NCBI GenBank assembly: GCA_963650135.1
Contig: CAVJLG010000061.1
Span: 1 to 64,000, forward strand
Origin: HGM13006 sp963650135
Lineage (GTDB): Bacteria; Bacillota; Clostridia; Oscillospirales; Oscillospiraceae
Length of the DNA: 64,000 bases
Direction: 5' to 3'
In this document: piece by piece, positions 50,178 through 59,900 of the stretch
Position numbering within the stretch: the stretch's first letter is position 1
How the letters are laid out: each line of letters starts with the position of its first letter
Notes under the pieces: model-generated
Database searches by the model: none
Seen by the model: only the letters and a program-made list of their open reading frames with translations
What the model was told of the DNA's origin: nothing
Translations under genes and position numbers: made by a program

Positions 50178-52160
50178 ATGAAAAATCGATACAGCGCCAT
50201 GCTGTCCCCGCTGCAAGTGGGAAATGTGCTGATGAAAAACCGGCTGCTTTCCTCGGCAGCTACCCCGCATTTTATTCAGGGAACGGAGTCGTTCCCCACA
50301 GAAAAGTGGATTACATTGATGGCGAATCGTGCGAAAAACGGCGCCGCAGTGATCCATATCAACCACCTGGAGCATCCCCATCCCATGAAGCCGGACCTAA
50401 AACTGGTGGATATGACCCCGGCACATTTTTCCACCCTGGATATCGGCGATCCGTCCACCCATAATTATATCTGCCAGATGATCGACGCCATCCGGCTCTA
50501 TGGCTCCGTGGCCATGACCAGTCCCATGGGCTTGCAGCTGCGGCCCCATATGGACGAGCCGTTTGTGCCGAAGCCCGGAGAGGGTGGGCCCGGGTCTAAG
50601 CCGGTATGTGATGAGCTTACCAAGCGGGATATGCAGATGCACATTGATTCCGTGGTGGAAGAGGCATTGCTGCTGAAAAAACTGGGGTTTGAGATGTTTT
50701 CTCTCCACAACGCCTATCGCAATGGGCCGGTGAGCCAGCTCTTGTCGCCGCGGTGCAACCATCGAACTGATGAATATGGCGGCTCGGTAGAAAACCGCGC
50801 CAGACTGCTGCTGGAGATTTTTGACGCGCTGAAGCAGACCCTGGGCCGGGACTTTCCGCTGGAATGTCTGGTCAGCGGCGAAGAAACCGGCGGCATTACC
50901 ATCGAGGATACCATTGCGCTTTCCCGGCTGGCAGAGGGGAAAATCGACCTACTGACCATCCGCCAGGGAGAGCAGGACCCCCAGCATCCCATTGGCCTGA
51001 CCTCCACCCGGGAGCATCCCTGCCCCAATTTGGAGGCAGCGGCAACGGTAAAGGCGGATGTACAGAGCCGGGGCGGTAAGCTGCTGGTGGGCGTTTCGGC
51101 GGGACTACAGAATCCGGCGCTGTGCGAACACATCATCAAGATGGGGCAGGCAGATGTGCTGAGCATGGCCCGGGCGTTTATCTGCGATAGCCAATATGGA
51201 GAGAAACTCTATGCCGGGCGGGGGGAGAATGTACGCCCCTGCATTCGCTGCAATAAATGCCATGTGCCCAACGATACGGATAAATTCCGCTCCTATTGCT
51301 CGGTGAATCCGGAGATCGGCCTGGAGGACAAGCTGGACCGACTGTTTCCGGCGCAGACCACGCCGAAAAAGCTGGTGGTGATTGGCGGCGGCCCGGCGGG
51401 GATGGTTTCTGCCATCACCGCAGCCAAATGCGGCCACTCCGTTACCCTGCTGGAGCAAGGGACGGAATTGGGCGGACAGCTGCGCCATGCAGACTATGCC
51501 GACTTCAAGTGGCCGCTGGAGGATTATAAGAATTATCTGATCCGGCAGCTATATCAAAACGGTGTGGAGGTCCGGTTGAATACCGCAGCAACTCCGGCAC
51601 TGGTGACGGATATGAATGCAGATGCGGTGTTTGTGGCCATTGGCCCTGTGTTTAAGCGCCCCGATTTGCCCGGCGCAGATGGAGAGAATGTCAAGGTACC
51701 CATGGAGGTGTTCGGGCACACGGAAGAATTGCCGGAGAAAATCGTCATCATGGGTGGCAGTGAAACGGCAGTAGAAACCGGGCTCTATTTGGCGCGGAAC
51801 GGGAAACAGGTGACGCTGCTTTCCCGGCAGCATATGCTGGCAAGCGATGCGCCCCATGCTCACTATATTTCCATGCTGGAGGATGCGTACCGGAATCAGC
51901 CGGGCTTTTCCTATGAGACAGAGGTTCAGTCCTATGTAAAAATCGATCAGGGCGGCGTGACCTATGTGTCGAAGGACGGCGAAACCCGCTATGCCCAAGC
52001 GCCGGTGGTGATATGCGCCACGGGAACTGCGCCCCGCCACAAGGATGCAATTGCCTTCTATGGCACAGCACCGCTGGTGCGCTTCCTGGGGGACTGCAAC
52101 CGCGCAGGAGACGTACATAAGGCGGTTTCCGCCGGTTGGAGCGCCGCAAAAATGCTTTAA
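50178..52160 (+). CDS. Old-yellow-enzyme family Fe-S flavoprotein
   Basis: This 660-residue enzyme has an FMN barrel (MLSPLQVGNVLMKNRLL; NHRTDEYGGSVENRAR), a cluster motif CIRCNKC with a fourth Cys 13 residues on, an FAD motif GGGPAGMVSAIT and an NAD(P)H motif GGSETAVETGLYL. It is similar to the enzymes encoded at 106-2025 and 44737-46791, and to flavone/enoate reductases of gut Clostridia in size and layout. It is a single-gene unit divergent from the AraC gene and ends in a terminator. The ATG at 50178 follows AGGAG; a TTG three codons earlier is less likely. Confidence 0.9.
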   Translation: MKNRYSAMLSPLQVGNVLMKNRLLSSAATPHFIQGTESFPTEKWITLMANRAKNGAAVIHINHLEHPHPMKPDLKLVDMTPAHFSTLDIGDPSTHNYICQMIDAIRLYGSVAMTSPMGLQLRPHMDEPFVPKPGEGGPGSKPVCDELTKRDMQMHIDSVVEEALLLKKLGFEMFSLHNAYRNGPVSQLLSPRCNHRTDEYGGSVENRARLLLEIFDALKQTLGRDFPLECLVSGEETGGITIEDTIALSRLAEGKIDLLTIRQGEQDPQHPIGLTSTREHPCPNLEAAATVKADVQSRGGKLLVGVSAGLQNPALCEHIIKMGQADVLSMARAFICDSQYGEKLYAGRGENVRPCIRCNKCHVPNDTDKFRSYCSVNPEIGLEDKLDRLFPAQTTPKKLVVIGGGPAGMVSAITAAKCGHSVTLLEQGTELGGQLRHADYADFKWPLEDYKNYLIRQLYQNGVEVRLNTAATPALVTDMNADAVFVAIGPVFKRPDLPGADGENVKVPMEVFGHTEELPEKIVIMGGSETAVETGLYLARNGKQVTLLSRQHMLASDAPHAHYISMLEDAYRNQPGFSYETEVQSYVKIDQGGVTYVSKDGETRYAQAPVVICATGTAPRHKDAIAFYGTAPLVRFLGDCNRAGDVHKAVSAGWSAAKML

Positions 52161-52172
52161 ATAGAAATGGAA

Positions 52173-52217
52173 ACCGGCACAGTCGAACCAATGGTCAGGC
52201 TGTGCCGGTGATTTTTT
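52173..52217. terminator. Terminator between ene-reductase and AraC genes
   Basis: ACCGGCACAG and CTGTGCCGGT form a 10-bp stem, followed by GATTTTTTG on the plus strand. The stem base is identical to that of the terminator at 11455-11496. Confidence 0.85.
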
Positions 52218-52220
52218 GTT

Positions 52221-53450
52221 TTAAGGCGCGTCGGGCCCACGGAAGCTGCTGGGAAGCGCCGACTCATAGCGCTTAAAGGCCCGGGACATGGTAAGGGGGC
52301 TAGGAAAGCCGGATTTTTCCGCAATGGTACGGATGCTGTCCTTCCCTTGCAGCAGACGCTTGGCCTCATCCAGCCGGAGCCGCTGAATTTCCTCCAACAG
52401 CCGAACCCCATAGACCTCTCGATAGACCTTGGAGCAGTAAGTGGGGGTCAGTTGGAAGTGATCGGCGATGGAGGCAACGGTGGTGTCCGGATCTTTATAG
52501 TGCGCATGGACGTATTGCCGCACCTGGACGGTCCAGGCAGGGGCGGCGGGAGATATCTGCTGCGTCTGGCGAATCAGCTCGTCGAGGATGGCGTCCATTT
52601 CTGTAACGATATCCGCCACGGTGACTGCGGCAGTCAGGCGCGGCCCCACATTCAGGGAGTCGATGACCTTTTCGCCTACTACGGCGCGGAGATCATTCAT
52701 CAGGTTCAGCAGAAGATTGACCACACCATAAATTCGGAAGCGGAAGGTGTCTACCGTGGGCTTGCTAACGCCGAATTCATTGTCAATGAGCGTATGGAGC
52801 GCCATTTGCAGCTGGGGGAAATCCTTGGCCTGCATACAGCGGAGCAGTTTTTGTTCTGTGCCGAAGTAGGAGCTTGCCGGGGGCGTGAGATAGGGATGGG
52901 TCAGCTGCTGATAAGCGGTGACCGGCGCATCCTTGCCCATCAGCTGCTGATATTTCAGCACATGGCGAGCGTCCTGATAGCCCTTGGACAGCTCCAGAGG
53001 ATTGTAATACACCCGCGAAGCTGCAATGGTGGCGGAAATATCAAATTCTGCTTCCAGCACCTCGAGAATGTGGTTGGCGTCCTGGACAATGCCCCGGAGG
53101 CTGCTTTCCGGCAGCTGCGGCAGATTGACAATGGCGGTCATATCACCCAAAACATTGGCGGCCTGGGTGACGCCGGGAAAGCCGTTTTCCAGCGCGTTGC
53201 GCAGAATGAAATGGTATTCCTTTTGATCCGCTTCGCCGGCATCATACAGCGCGCCCCAGCTCTCCTTTTTGGCGATGAGCACCAGAAAAATCCCATGGGG
53301 AAATCGGATATGAACCGCTTCTGCGGCGGCCTGGACTTCGGCCTCCGTTTCATAGACGCCCCCGGACAGCAAATTCACAAAAAACAAATCCCGCTGTGCA
53401 CAGAGCGCGGTTTCCAGTGTATGCCCCAAATCCTGCGGTAAGTCGTTCAT
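52221..53450 (-). CDS. AraC-family transcriptional regulator
   Basis: This 409-residue protein has a long sensor region with a CdaR-like GGDEF-derived part (about 20-170: GIFLVLIAKKES, VLGDMTAIVNLPQ, SATIAASRVYYNPLELSKGYQDA), a helical linker and a C-terminal AraC domain (TVASIADHFQLTPTYCSKVYRE and SIRTIAEKSGFPSPLTMSRAF). The start at 53450 is chosen over an upstream extension by position of AAAGGCAGG. It lies between the ene-reductase and the GH3 gene, both possible targets. Confidence 0.88.
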   Translation of the reverse strand: MNDLPQDLGHTLETALCAQRDLFFVNLLSGGVYETEAEVQAAAEAVHIRFPHGIFLVLIAKKESWGALYDAGEADQKEYHFILRNALENGFPGVTQAANVLGDMTAIVNLPQLPESSLRGIVQDANHILEVLEAEFDISATIAASRVYYNPLELSKGYQDARHVLKYQQLMGKDAPVTAYQQLTHPYLTPPASSYFGTEQKLLRCMQAKDFPQLQMALHTLIDNEFGVSKPTVDTFRFRIYGVVNLLLNLMNDLRAVVGEKVIDSLNVGPRLTAAVTVADIVTEMDAILDELIRQTQQISPAAPAWTVQVRQYVHAHYKDPDTTVASIADHFQLTPTYCSKVYREVYGVRLLEEIQRLRLDEAKRLLQGKDSIRTIAEKSGFPSPLTMSRAFKRYESALPSSFRGPDAP

Positions 53451-53523
53451 GGTGTATGCCTGCCTTTCCCCAATGGTTTTGATTCCTTTATTATGGCAGA
53501 AATTGTTTGAGGGGGAAAGGGAA

Positions 53524-53552
53524 AACTGGGGCACCCGCTTGGATGTCCCAGT
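53524..53552 (-). terminator. Probable terminator of the GH3 gene
   Basis: On the minus strand ACTGGGACATCC pairs imperfectly with GGGTGCCCCAGT and is followed by TTTTCCC, 12 bases beyond the GH3 stop. Confidence 0.5.
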
Positions 53553-53564
53553 CCTTTTTCACGG

Positions 53565-56081
53565 TTATCGGGCAAGATATCGCTCCATTGCCGCCGAATG
53601 CATCACAACGTTTAACAGTCTTGCGGCGCATTCCTCCAGGGTTTTCCGACTGAGCGTACCGTCCTGAACCTGTTGGTACAGCCATGCAATCATGCCCGGG
53701 AAGCCTGGCATCAACAGGTCGTTTCCGGCCTGGAGGCATTCTACGGCCAGTCCGGTGTCGCCCTCCCAGTCGGTGACCACAAAGCCGTTAAAGCCCCATT
53801 CCTTCCGGAGGATGTTTTGCAGCAGCTCCTCATGGGTGGCGGTCTGCTTGCCGTTTAGGGGATTATAGGAGGTCATGAGACTGTGGGGATTACCCTCCTT
53901 GACGGCGATTTCAAAGCCCTTGAGATAAATTTCCCGCAGAGTGCGCTCGGTCATCACGGAGTCGTCCTTATCCCAGCGGCTGGTTTCCTGATTGTTGGCG
54001 GCAAAATGCTTGATGCAGGTGGAAACGGGATGCTTCTGGGCACCGCGTACCACCGCTGCGGCGATTTTACCGGTGAGCAGCGGGTCTTCGGAATAGTATT
54101 CATAGTTCCGGCCTGCCAGGGGGTTCCGGTGGATGTTCATGGAGGGGGCCAGCCATACGTCTACCTTGCGATCTTCCGCTTCACCGCCAAGGGCCTCGCC
54201 CAGCTGCTCCGCCAGCTCTTGCGAGAACGTGCAGCCGGTGATGGTGGCGGTGGGGAATGCCAGCTGATGGGCCTTGCCGCCGGGAATTCCAGCGGGGCCG
54301 TCGGACATGGTGATGGTGGGGATGCCCATCCGGGCGACGGTGGCGGTATAGCCGCTCATACCCGGAATGCACTCAGACAGGGGCCCCAGCTGGGTCATTT
54401 TTACCATATCCTCAGGCCGAAGCTGAGAAAGAGCGTCTTTATCCTGGGTTTCCACGGCACTGATTTGGGTGAGGTTTGCGCCCACCAGCAGCACTACCAA
54501 CTCAAAGTCCTCCGCCTGAGAAACGAACTGCTCCATGGTGCAGCGGCCTTCCTTCACGTCCGCAAGCTGATAGGGGGTGGATTCCGTGGGCATAGTGGGG
54601 GAGACAAAGTCGCAGGTTTTTTGGCTGCCGTGCTGCTCAGCGGAATCGGCGCGAATGGGCGGGGCAATGGGCTTGGTGCCCTGGGGGTCCAGCTTCGACA
54701 GCTGACGCAGCGGGCGGGTGTGATGGGGCTGCACCTGGTTGCTTACCTGCTCCAGAATGGTTTCTTGGGTATCGAAGGTGAAGAACGCAGCGTTATCTCG
54801 GGCGTTATCGCCCAGATAGAGCACGTTTTCACCGGCTTGCAGCATCCAGGCGGCGTGCGGTTCATTGTAAACTGCCATAGAACGGAGGGGAATGGAGAAG
54901 GAAAGGGCCTGCGTTTCACCGGGGGCCAGCAAACGAGTTTTTTGGAAGGCAATCAGCTCCCGATCCGGACGCTCCAGGGGCCCCTCGGCGCCGTGCAGAT
55001 AAATCTGCACCACGTCTTTACCTGCCATTTTGCCGGTATTGGTGACGGTTACGGTGAAGGAAACTGCCCGGTCTGTGACCTGTGCATCGGATACCAGCCG
55101 GGAAAAGGTGGTGTAGCTGAGCCCATAGCCAAAGGGATAGCGCACCGGCACGCCAAAAGAGGTAAAGTACCGATAGCCCACATACAGCCCCTCCTGGTAC
55201 TCGGTATATCTGCGGTTATGGATGGGACGCACCTCGGTTTTTCCTACGGGAACGGCCTCGTGATTGCCAACACCGCCCCAATAGGGGATCTGGTTTTCGT
55301 CGCCGGTGTAGCATTCAAAGCCGTCGGCCCAGGCACCGAAGTTTTCGGAGGAGGGGATATCCTGCCAGCGATGGGCGATGGTATCGGACAGGTGGCCGGA
55401 GGGGTTCACATTGCCCATGAGAATATCCGACGCAGCCGAAGCGCCCTCCTGCCCGGGAATCCAGGCCACCAGAACGCCGTCGGGATGGTATTGATTCACC
55501 CATTCCATATCGATCACGCCGCAGATATTCAGCACCACAATCAGCGTATCAAAGGCAGCTCGGGCCTCGGCCATCAAAGCATGCTCCTCGGGGGAGAGAA
55601 AATAGTCACCGGGCTCCAGCTTCCGGTCACGGCCTTCGCCTGCCAGCCGGGAGATGGTGAAGATGGCGGCGTCGGTGCGGGAAGCGGCCTCTTTTAGTGC
55701 CAACTTAGAAAGGGGCAGCTCCGGAATGGTTCCTCGGCGCATAAAGGGCGGGATCTTCTCCACTTCCTTCTGCCGCTCGGCGCAGTAGTCGGTATAGCAG
55801 GCCAGCAATTCCTGATCTACCTTCGCACCGGCGTTGGTCATGGCCTCCGGCAGCTTGACCACATAGTCCGCAAAGGTGCCGCCGGACCCGGAACCGCCAT
55901 GGAGGAAGCCCAGCTGTCCCACGCCCAGCAGCGCTACTTTGCTGCCCGGCGCAAGGGGCAATGCACCGTTATTCTCCAGCAGCACCATACCCTCTTCGGC
56001 GACGGTTCGGCCCAGGGCAATCCGCTGCTGCTCCTGGGGTGTGTATTGTTCAAAGCCTGATCCGTATACTCTGGTGTTCAT
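53565..56081 (-). CDS. GH3 glycosidase with permuted domain order
   Basis: This 838-residue enzyme is a family 3 beta-glycosidase in the circularly permuted order known from ruminal Clostridia. The alpha/beta sandwich domain comes first (about 10-230; AEEGMVLLENNGALPLAPGSK), then the fibronectin-III-like domain (YPFGYGLSYTTF, TNTGKMAGKDVVQIYLHG). The TIM-barrel catalytic domain is last (about 490-830; GIPTITMSDGPAGI, NPLAGRNYEYYSEDPLLTG, KHFAANNQE). The nucleophile Asp is in FVVTDWEGD. There is no signal peptide, so it acts on imported sugars or glycosides. The ATG at 56081 follows GGAGG. It probably removes sugar from oligosaccharides or plant glycosides. Confidence 0.93.
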   Translation of the reverse strand: MNTRVYGSGFEQYTPQEQQRIALGRTVAEEGMVLLENNGALPLAPGSKVALLGVGQLGFLHGGSGSGGTFADYVVKLPEAMTNAGAKVDQELLACYTDYCAERQKEVEKIPPFMRRGTIPELPLSKLALKEAASRTDAAIFTISRLAGEGRDRKLEPGDYFLSPEEHALMAEARAAFDTLIVVLNICGVIDMEWVNQYHPDGVLVAWIPGQEGASAASDILMGNVNPSGHLSDTIAHRWQDIPSSENFGAWADGFECYTGDENQIPYWGGVGNHEAVPVGKTEVRPIHNRRYTEYQEGLYVGYRYFTSFGVPVRYPFGYGLSYTTFSRLVSDAQVTDRAVSFTVTVTNTGKMAGKDVVQIYLHGAEGPLERPDRELIAFQKTRLLAPGETQALSFSIPLRSMAVYNEPHAAWMLQAGENVLYLGDNARDNAAFFTFDTQETILEQVSNQVQPHHTRPLRQLSKLDPQGTKPIAPPIRADSAEQHGSQKTCDFVSPTMPTESTPYQLADVKEGRCTMEQFVSQAEDFELVVLLVGANLTQISAVETQDKDALSQLRPEDMVKMTQLGPLSECIPGMSGYTATVARMGIPTITMSDGPAGIPGGKAHQLAFPTATITGCTFSQELAEQLGEALGGEAEDRKVDVWLAPSMNIHRNPLAGRNYEYYSEDPLLTGKIAAAVVRGAQKHPVSTCIKHFAANNQETSRWDKDDSVMTERTLREIYLKGFEIAVKEGNPHSLMTSYNPLNGKQTATHEELLQNILRKEWGFNGFVVTDWEGDTGLAVECLQAGNDLLMPGFPGMIAWLYQQVQDGTLSRKTLEECAARLLNVVMHSAAMERYLAR

Positions 56082-56193
56082 ATTGAATTCCTCCTGCAAG
56101 ATGGAATGGCATAATTCTCTAGCATCATTATAGCAGGAGTCCGGTGCCGCCCGCCACCGACAGAAATCAAACTCGCACCTTCAATTTCCGGAC

Positions 56194-56233
56194 AAAAAAA
56201 GCCGCAGACCATGCGATTAACACGATCTGCGGC
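56194..56233 (-). terminator. Terminator of the LemA-like gene
   Basis: GCCGCAGA and TCTGCGGC form an 8-bp stem on the minus strand followed by seven T residues, 13 bases beyond the stop. Confidence 0.85.
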
Positions 56234-56245
56234 AAGAATATGGAC

Positions 56246-56893
56246 TTAGATACCCAGCTCTTCGTCGGTTACCATCTGGTCTTTGGGAACGCCCACGTCG
56301 ATGGCAACGTCCTCCCACTTGCAAACCCGCCGAAGCATTACCAACGGGAAGGAATGGATTTTTGCATTGTATTTGGCGACGGCGGTGGAATAATTGGTTC
56401 TGGCGGTAAGCCGCGCCTGTTCGGTGGTTTGAATCTGGTCCAGCAGACGCTTGGTATGCTCATTGGCCTTGAGCTCCGGATAGGCTTCCATCACGGCTTT
56501 AAAATCCTTGCCGGAACGGATGCGCTGGCCGCCTTTACGGGCGTCGGCAAAACGCTCGAATACCTGGGTTTCCGAATTGCGGTATTTATCCGCGACCCGC
56601 TCGGCCTTGTCGATCAGGCTGGCACAGGTTTCGTTGACCGCGTCAATGTCCGCCTTGGATTTCTGAATTTCACCCTTGAGTCGGCTGATGGCGTTGAAAT
56701 CCAAAATGATGTTTACGGCAAAGGCAAGCACAATGGCCAGCAGCACCATGGGAAGATTATAGCGGTCCGGTACGGCGTCGTCTCCGGGCAGGGCTGCTGC
56801 GAAGATGAATACAATGAGCAGCCATGCAAGAAGAAAGCTTGCAATGAGCTTCAATATCTGAACGGGAAGGCTAGATTTGTATGTATTTTCCAC
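56246..56893 (-). CDS. LemA-like membrane protein
   Basis: This protein of about 215 residues has two N-terminal membrane helices (ILKLIASFLLAWLLIVFIFAA and PMVLLAIVLAFAVNIIL). A long helical domain with LemA-type features follows: VNETCASLIDKAERV, FKAVMEAYPELKANEH and AVAKYNAKIHSFPLVML. LemA proteins are membrane-anchored and of unclear function. Both possible starts are GTG; 56893 is preferred because GAGGTG lies 6 bases upstream. Confidence 0.75.
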   Translation of the reverse strand: MENTYKSSLPVQILKLIASFLLAWLLIVFIFAAALPGDDAVPDRYNLPMVLLAIVLAFAVNIILDFNAISRLKGEIQKSKADIDAVNETCASLIDKAERVADKYRNSETQVFERFADARKGGQRIRSGKDFKAVMEAYPELKANEHTKRLLDQIQTTEQARLTARTNYSTAVAKYNAKIHSFPLVMLRRVCKWEDVAIDVGVPKDQMVTDEELGI

Positions 56894-56962
56894 AAAAATC
56901 ACCTCTGTTTTTTGTTACAGGGCAATTCTAGCACGGTGTTCTGCGGAAATCAAGGTGCGGTT

Positions 56963-57763
56963 TTATTTTAGTGTAATCGGGCCGTTTTCGTGGGTATACG
57001 CCCAGGTGTATTCGCCGGTTTTCACCACCTCCAGGTTGCAGGGGACGTTCTGGGAGGGGTCGGGATGGCCCAGCCAGAGCTGATAGAGCTGGGGCAGGAA
57101 CTGGGGCCAACGGCTGGCCTCATATTCGGCGTGATCCGAGGGGGCAGCGTTCTGCTCCAGGGCCGCCGGGTTTTCTGCCAGCATCTCTTTGATAAAGTGC
57201 GGGGGCTCGTGGATGGTGGTACTGGCGACGGAAGCGGTGATGTGGCGGGAGCCGCCGGGGCATGCGTCCCACATATGGACGGTCATATCCACAAACTCAC
57301 CCAGATCGTTGAACACACCCTCTACAATCACATGCTCCAGGGCTGTGGTGAAGGGGAAATAGTCAAGACCCAGCCGGTTGATCTGAACGCCGCTGCCGCC
57401 GAAGACGGGGCGGTTTTCGCCCATGGTTTCGGAGATCATATGGGCGGAGTGCAGGAAGCCGTACTGCCAGGGGGCCTTCACCCAGTTAAAGCGCTTGTGG
57501 GAGCCGGGGGCCCAGAGATAATAGCCCTTTTCCATGTTGGCCCAGAACCAGTCCAGCATTTCGGGGGTAACGCCCGGGAGAAAATGCTGACACTGCTCCT
57601 TGATGATCCACTTGTTTTCCAGAGCCATGGGATTGAGCTCCAGGGCGGGAATCTCCGGATCGGGACGGGACAGCGGGGTGAAGGGCAGGGGCTTTACCTG
57701 AATGTTATCCTGAAAGGGCATATAGGTCTGACCGGCATTTGCGGTATAAGTAATCTCTTGCAT
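56963..57763 (-). CDS. DAPG/phloretin-hydrolase-like protein (PhlG family)
   Basis: This 266-residue protein fits the PhlG family in size and pattern. It has TPEMLDWFWAN and LWAPGSHKRFNWV near the front, HSAHMISE (H105, H108), ALEHVIVEG (E143) and IHEPPHFIKEM with an HxxxE pair (H189, E193). Family members hydrolyse C-C bonds in acylated phloroglucinols (PhlG) or phloretin (Phy of Eubacterium ramulus) using zinc held by His and Glu. Function here is inferred from these motifs and the nearby ene-reductases. The gene diverges from a MATE exporter gene. RBS AGGAGG. Confidence 0.6.
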   Translation of the reverse strand: MQEITYTANAGQTYMPFQDNIQVKPLPFTPLSRPDPEIPALELNPMALENKWIIKEQCQHFLPGVTPEMLDWFWANMEKGYYLWAPGSHKRFNWVKAPWQYGFLHSAHMISETMGENRPVFGGSGVQINRLGLDYFPFTTALEHVIVEGVFNDLGEFVDMTVHMWDACPGGSRHITASVASTTIHEPPHFIKEMLAENPAALEQNAAPSDHAEYEASRWPQFLPQLYQLWLGHPDPSQNVPCNLEVVKTGEYTWAYTHENGPITLK

Positions 57764-57798
57764 GGTGGGATCCTCCTATCATAATCTGTATACAAAGT

Positions 57799-57828
57799 AT
57801 TATACGACAGAATTACACACAATATCAA
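57799..57828 (-). promoter_or_regulatory. Promoter of the PhlG-like gene
   Basis: On the minus strand TTGATA (57823-57828), an 18-base spacer and TATAAT (57799-57804). A near-palindrome (GTATAC-AAA-GTATTATAC, 57788-57805) overlaps the -10 and may be an operator. Confidence 0.65.
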
Positions 57829-57840
57829 GCAGAAAATTCG

Positions 57841-57869
57841 TTGATTATTTAGAATGCGAATGTTATACT
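57841..57869 (+). promoter_or_regulatory. Promoter of the second MATE gene
   Basis: TTGATT (57841-57846), a 17-base spacer and TATACT (57864-57869) precede the MATE gene. Confidence 0.65.
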
Positions 57870-57925
57870 ATGAAGGAAGATAATTGGGTGAAATGAAACG
57901 GGAAAAGAAAGGAATCGAAACACAT

Positions 57926-59275
57926 ATGAAGCAAAGCAAAACCATGCTGGAGGGCAGCGAGTGGAAGCTGATCCTGCTGTTTACCCTGCCGCTGATGGCG
58001 GGCAACCTGCTCCAGCAGCTCTACAATACCGTAGACGGCATTGTGGTGGGCAATTTCGTGGGAGAAACGGCACTGGCGGCGGTGGGAACCTGCGCACCCC
58101 TGACCATGCTGTTTACCGCCATTGCCCTGGGCATGTCCAACGGTGCGGCGGTGGTTGTTTCGCAGTTTTACGGCGCCGGACGCATGGACGAAATGAAAAA
58201 AGCCGTGGCGAGCTCGCTGATTCTGCTGTTTGGCATGGGCGTGGCCCTGTCGATTTTGGGCAGCGTATTGGCGGGATGGCTGCTCCGGGTTGTACTGGGG
58301 GTGCAGGACTATCTGCTGCCCCAGGCGGAGACATATTTCCGGATTTATGCCATTGGATTGTTGGCACAGTTTATCTATAACATTGTGGCGGCGATTCTCC
58401 GTTCCATGGGGGATAGTCGTGCAACGCTGTATTTCCTCCTGGTGGCGTCGGTATGCAATATCCTACTGGATATGGTGGCCGTAATTGCCCTGGGCTGGGG
58501 CGTGATGGGCGTTGCAGTTGCAACGGTCATCTCCCAGATTCTTTCGGCGGTGGTCAGCGTAATCTATCTGTTCCACCGGTATACGGCCCTGCGGTTTGCC
58601 AAGGGTGAGCTGCGGTTTGACCGGGATATGGGCGTGTTGGTTCTGAAAATGGGCATTCCCTCTACCCTTCAGCAGTGCGTCGTCTCCATGGGCCATATGG
58701 CGATTCAGCGGGTCATCAACCACTTCGACATCACCGCAGGCTACACCGCGGCAACGAGAATCGAGAGCTTTATTCTGATTCCCATTCAGGGCTTCTTTAT
58801 GGGCATGGCGACCTTTACCGGGCAGAATTTGGGCGGCGGCAAGCTGGAGCGTATCTCCAAGGCCGTCAAGGAAACCGTACTGATGAGCCTGGTGGTGGTA
58901 GCGGCAGTCATTGGCATCATTTATCCCTTTGCGCCCCAGCTGGTTCGGATTTTTGGCGTCACTGGGGACTCCGGGGATGTGGCGGTGACTTATCTTCGGT
59001 TTGTGGCCCTGGCATTTGTGGTGTTCTGCATTTATTTCTCCATCAACGGCGTGCTCCAGGGCTCCGGCGACGTGGTGTTTACGGCATTCAACACCTTCTC
59101 GGGCTTGGTCATTAAGGTGGTATTTGTCTATCTGGTGGCGTACCTGACGCCGGTGGGCATGGCGGCCATCTGGTGGGGCAACCTGGTCAGCTGGATTTAT
59201 AGTCTGGTGCTGGCGGCGCTGCGTTATCGGTTTGGGCCTTGGCGCAGTAAATGCGTGGTACAAAACGCTGAGTGA
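57926..59275 (+). CDS. MATE family efflux transporter
   Basis: This 449-residue transporter has about 12 membrane helices and the MATE hallmarks (LPLMAGNLLQQLYNTVDGIVVG; GIPSTLQQCVVSMGHMAIQRVIN; FYGAGRMDEMKKAV loop). The start at 57926 (MKQSKTML) lies 12 bases after AAAGGA; an upstream ATG at 57893 is possible. It is divergent from the PhlG-like gene, sharing a 160-base control region, so it may export the product or substrate of that enzyme. Confidence 0.93.
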   Translation: MKQSKTMLEGSEWKLILLFTLPLMAGNLLQQLYNTVDGIVVGNFVGETALAAVGTCAPLTMLFTAIALGMSNGAAVVVSQFYGAGRMDEMKKAVASSLILLFGMGVALSILGSVLAGWLLRVVLGVQDYLLPQAETYFRIYAIGLLAQFIYNIVAAILRSMGDSRATLYFLLVASVCNILLDMVAVIALGWGVMGVAVATVISQILSAVVSVIYLFHRYTALRFAKGELRFDRDMGVLVLKMGIPSTLQQCVVSMGHMAIQRVINHFDITAGYTAATRIESFILIPIQGFFMGMATFTGQNLGGGKLERISKAVKETVLMSLVVVAAVIGIIYPFAPQLVRIFGVTGDSGDVAVTYLRFVALAFVVFCIYFSINGVLQGSGDVVFTAFNTFSGLVIKVVFVYLVAYLTPVGMAAIWWGNLVSWIYSLVLAALRYRFGPWRSKCVVQNAE

Positions 59276-59450
59276 TAACATGGCAAAAAAAGGAGCGGTG
59301 CACCTTGCGGTGTGCCGCTCTGTTTCGCTTATTTTGCAGTTGTGATACCATGTCAATGTCTGCTGTTAGCTTATAAGCTTCGATTATGGGGAAAAGGACC
59401 GCCGGAAATCCGGCGGTCCAAATTTTGTGCAATTGATGATTCCTTTGAAA

Positions 59451-59900
59451 CTATGCTCCGCCTTTGGGCGTTCCCCAACGTTCGCCCCAAGCCTGATTCA
59501 GTTTCCCCAGCAGTGCCTGAAGCTGCTGCTTTTCGTCCTCAGATAGGCAGGCAAACATCTCCTGATGCCGCTGGATTCGTTGCTGCCGTGCAGCCAGAGA
59601 CTGCCGATGCCCTTCCTCCGTTAGCGTGATGTCCACGGTTCGGCCGTCTGTTGGATTGGGGCTGCGGCAAATGAGTCCGGCACGCTCCAGCTTTGCAATG
59701 ACCTCGCTGGCGGAAGCCGAGCAGATACCCAGCTGTTCGGTCAGCTTCCGCTGGGTAATGGGGCCGGTTTCACCCAGGGCAATCAATACGCCGGTCTGGC
59801 TGCCTTTGCCTTCATAGAGCCGGTGCAGCACATGGCAGACGTCCCGCAGGGCGAGAATCAGCGGCTTGTTTTTATCTGTCATGGGATTCTGCTGCTCCAT
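59451..59900 (-). CDS. MarR-family transcriptional regulator
   Basis: This 149-residue winged-helix repressor has TQRKLTEQLGICSASASEVI (helix-turn-helix) and the wing NPTDGRTVDITLTEEGH. Its ATG overlaps the stop of the nitroreductase gene (TAATG), so the two are one operon. The shared promoter is bracketed by two inverted copies of a 14-base element, a likely binding site for this protein. MarR regulators of this type respond to phenolic compounds, quinones or oxidants. Confidence 0.9.
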   Translation of the reverse strand: MEQQNPMTDKNKPLILALRDVCHVLHRLYEGKGSQTGVLIALGETGPITQRKLTEQLGICSASASEVIAKLERAGLICRSPNPTDGRTVDITLTEEGHRQSLAARQQRIQRHQEMFACLSEDEKQQLQALLGKLNQAWGERWGTPKGGA

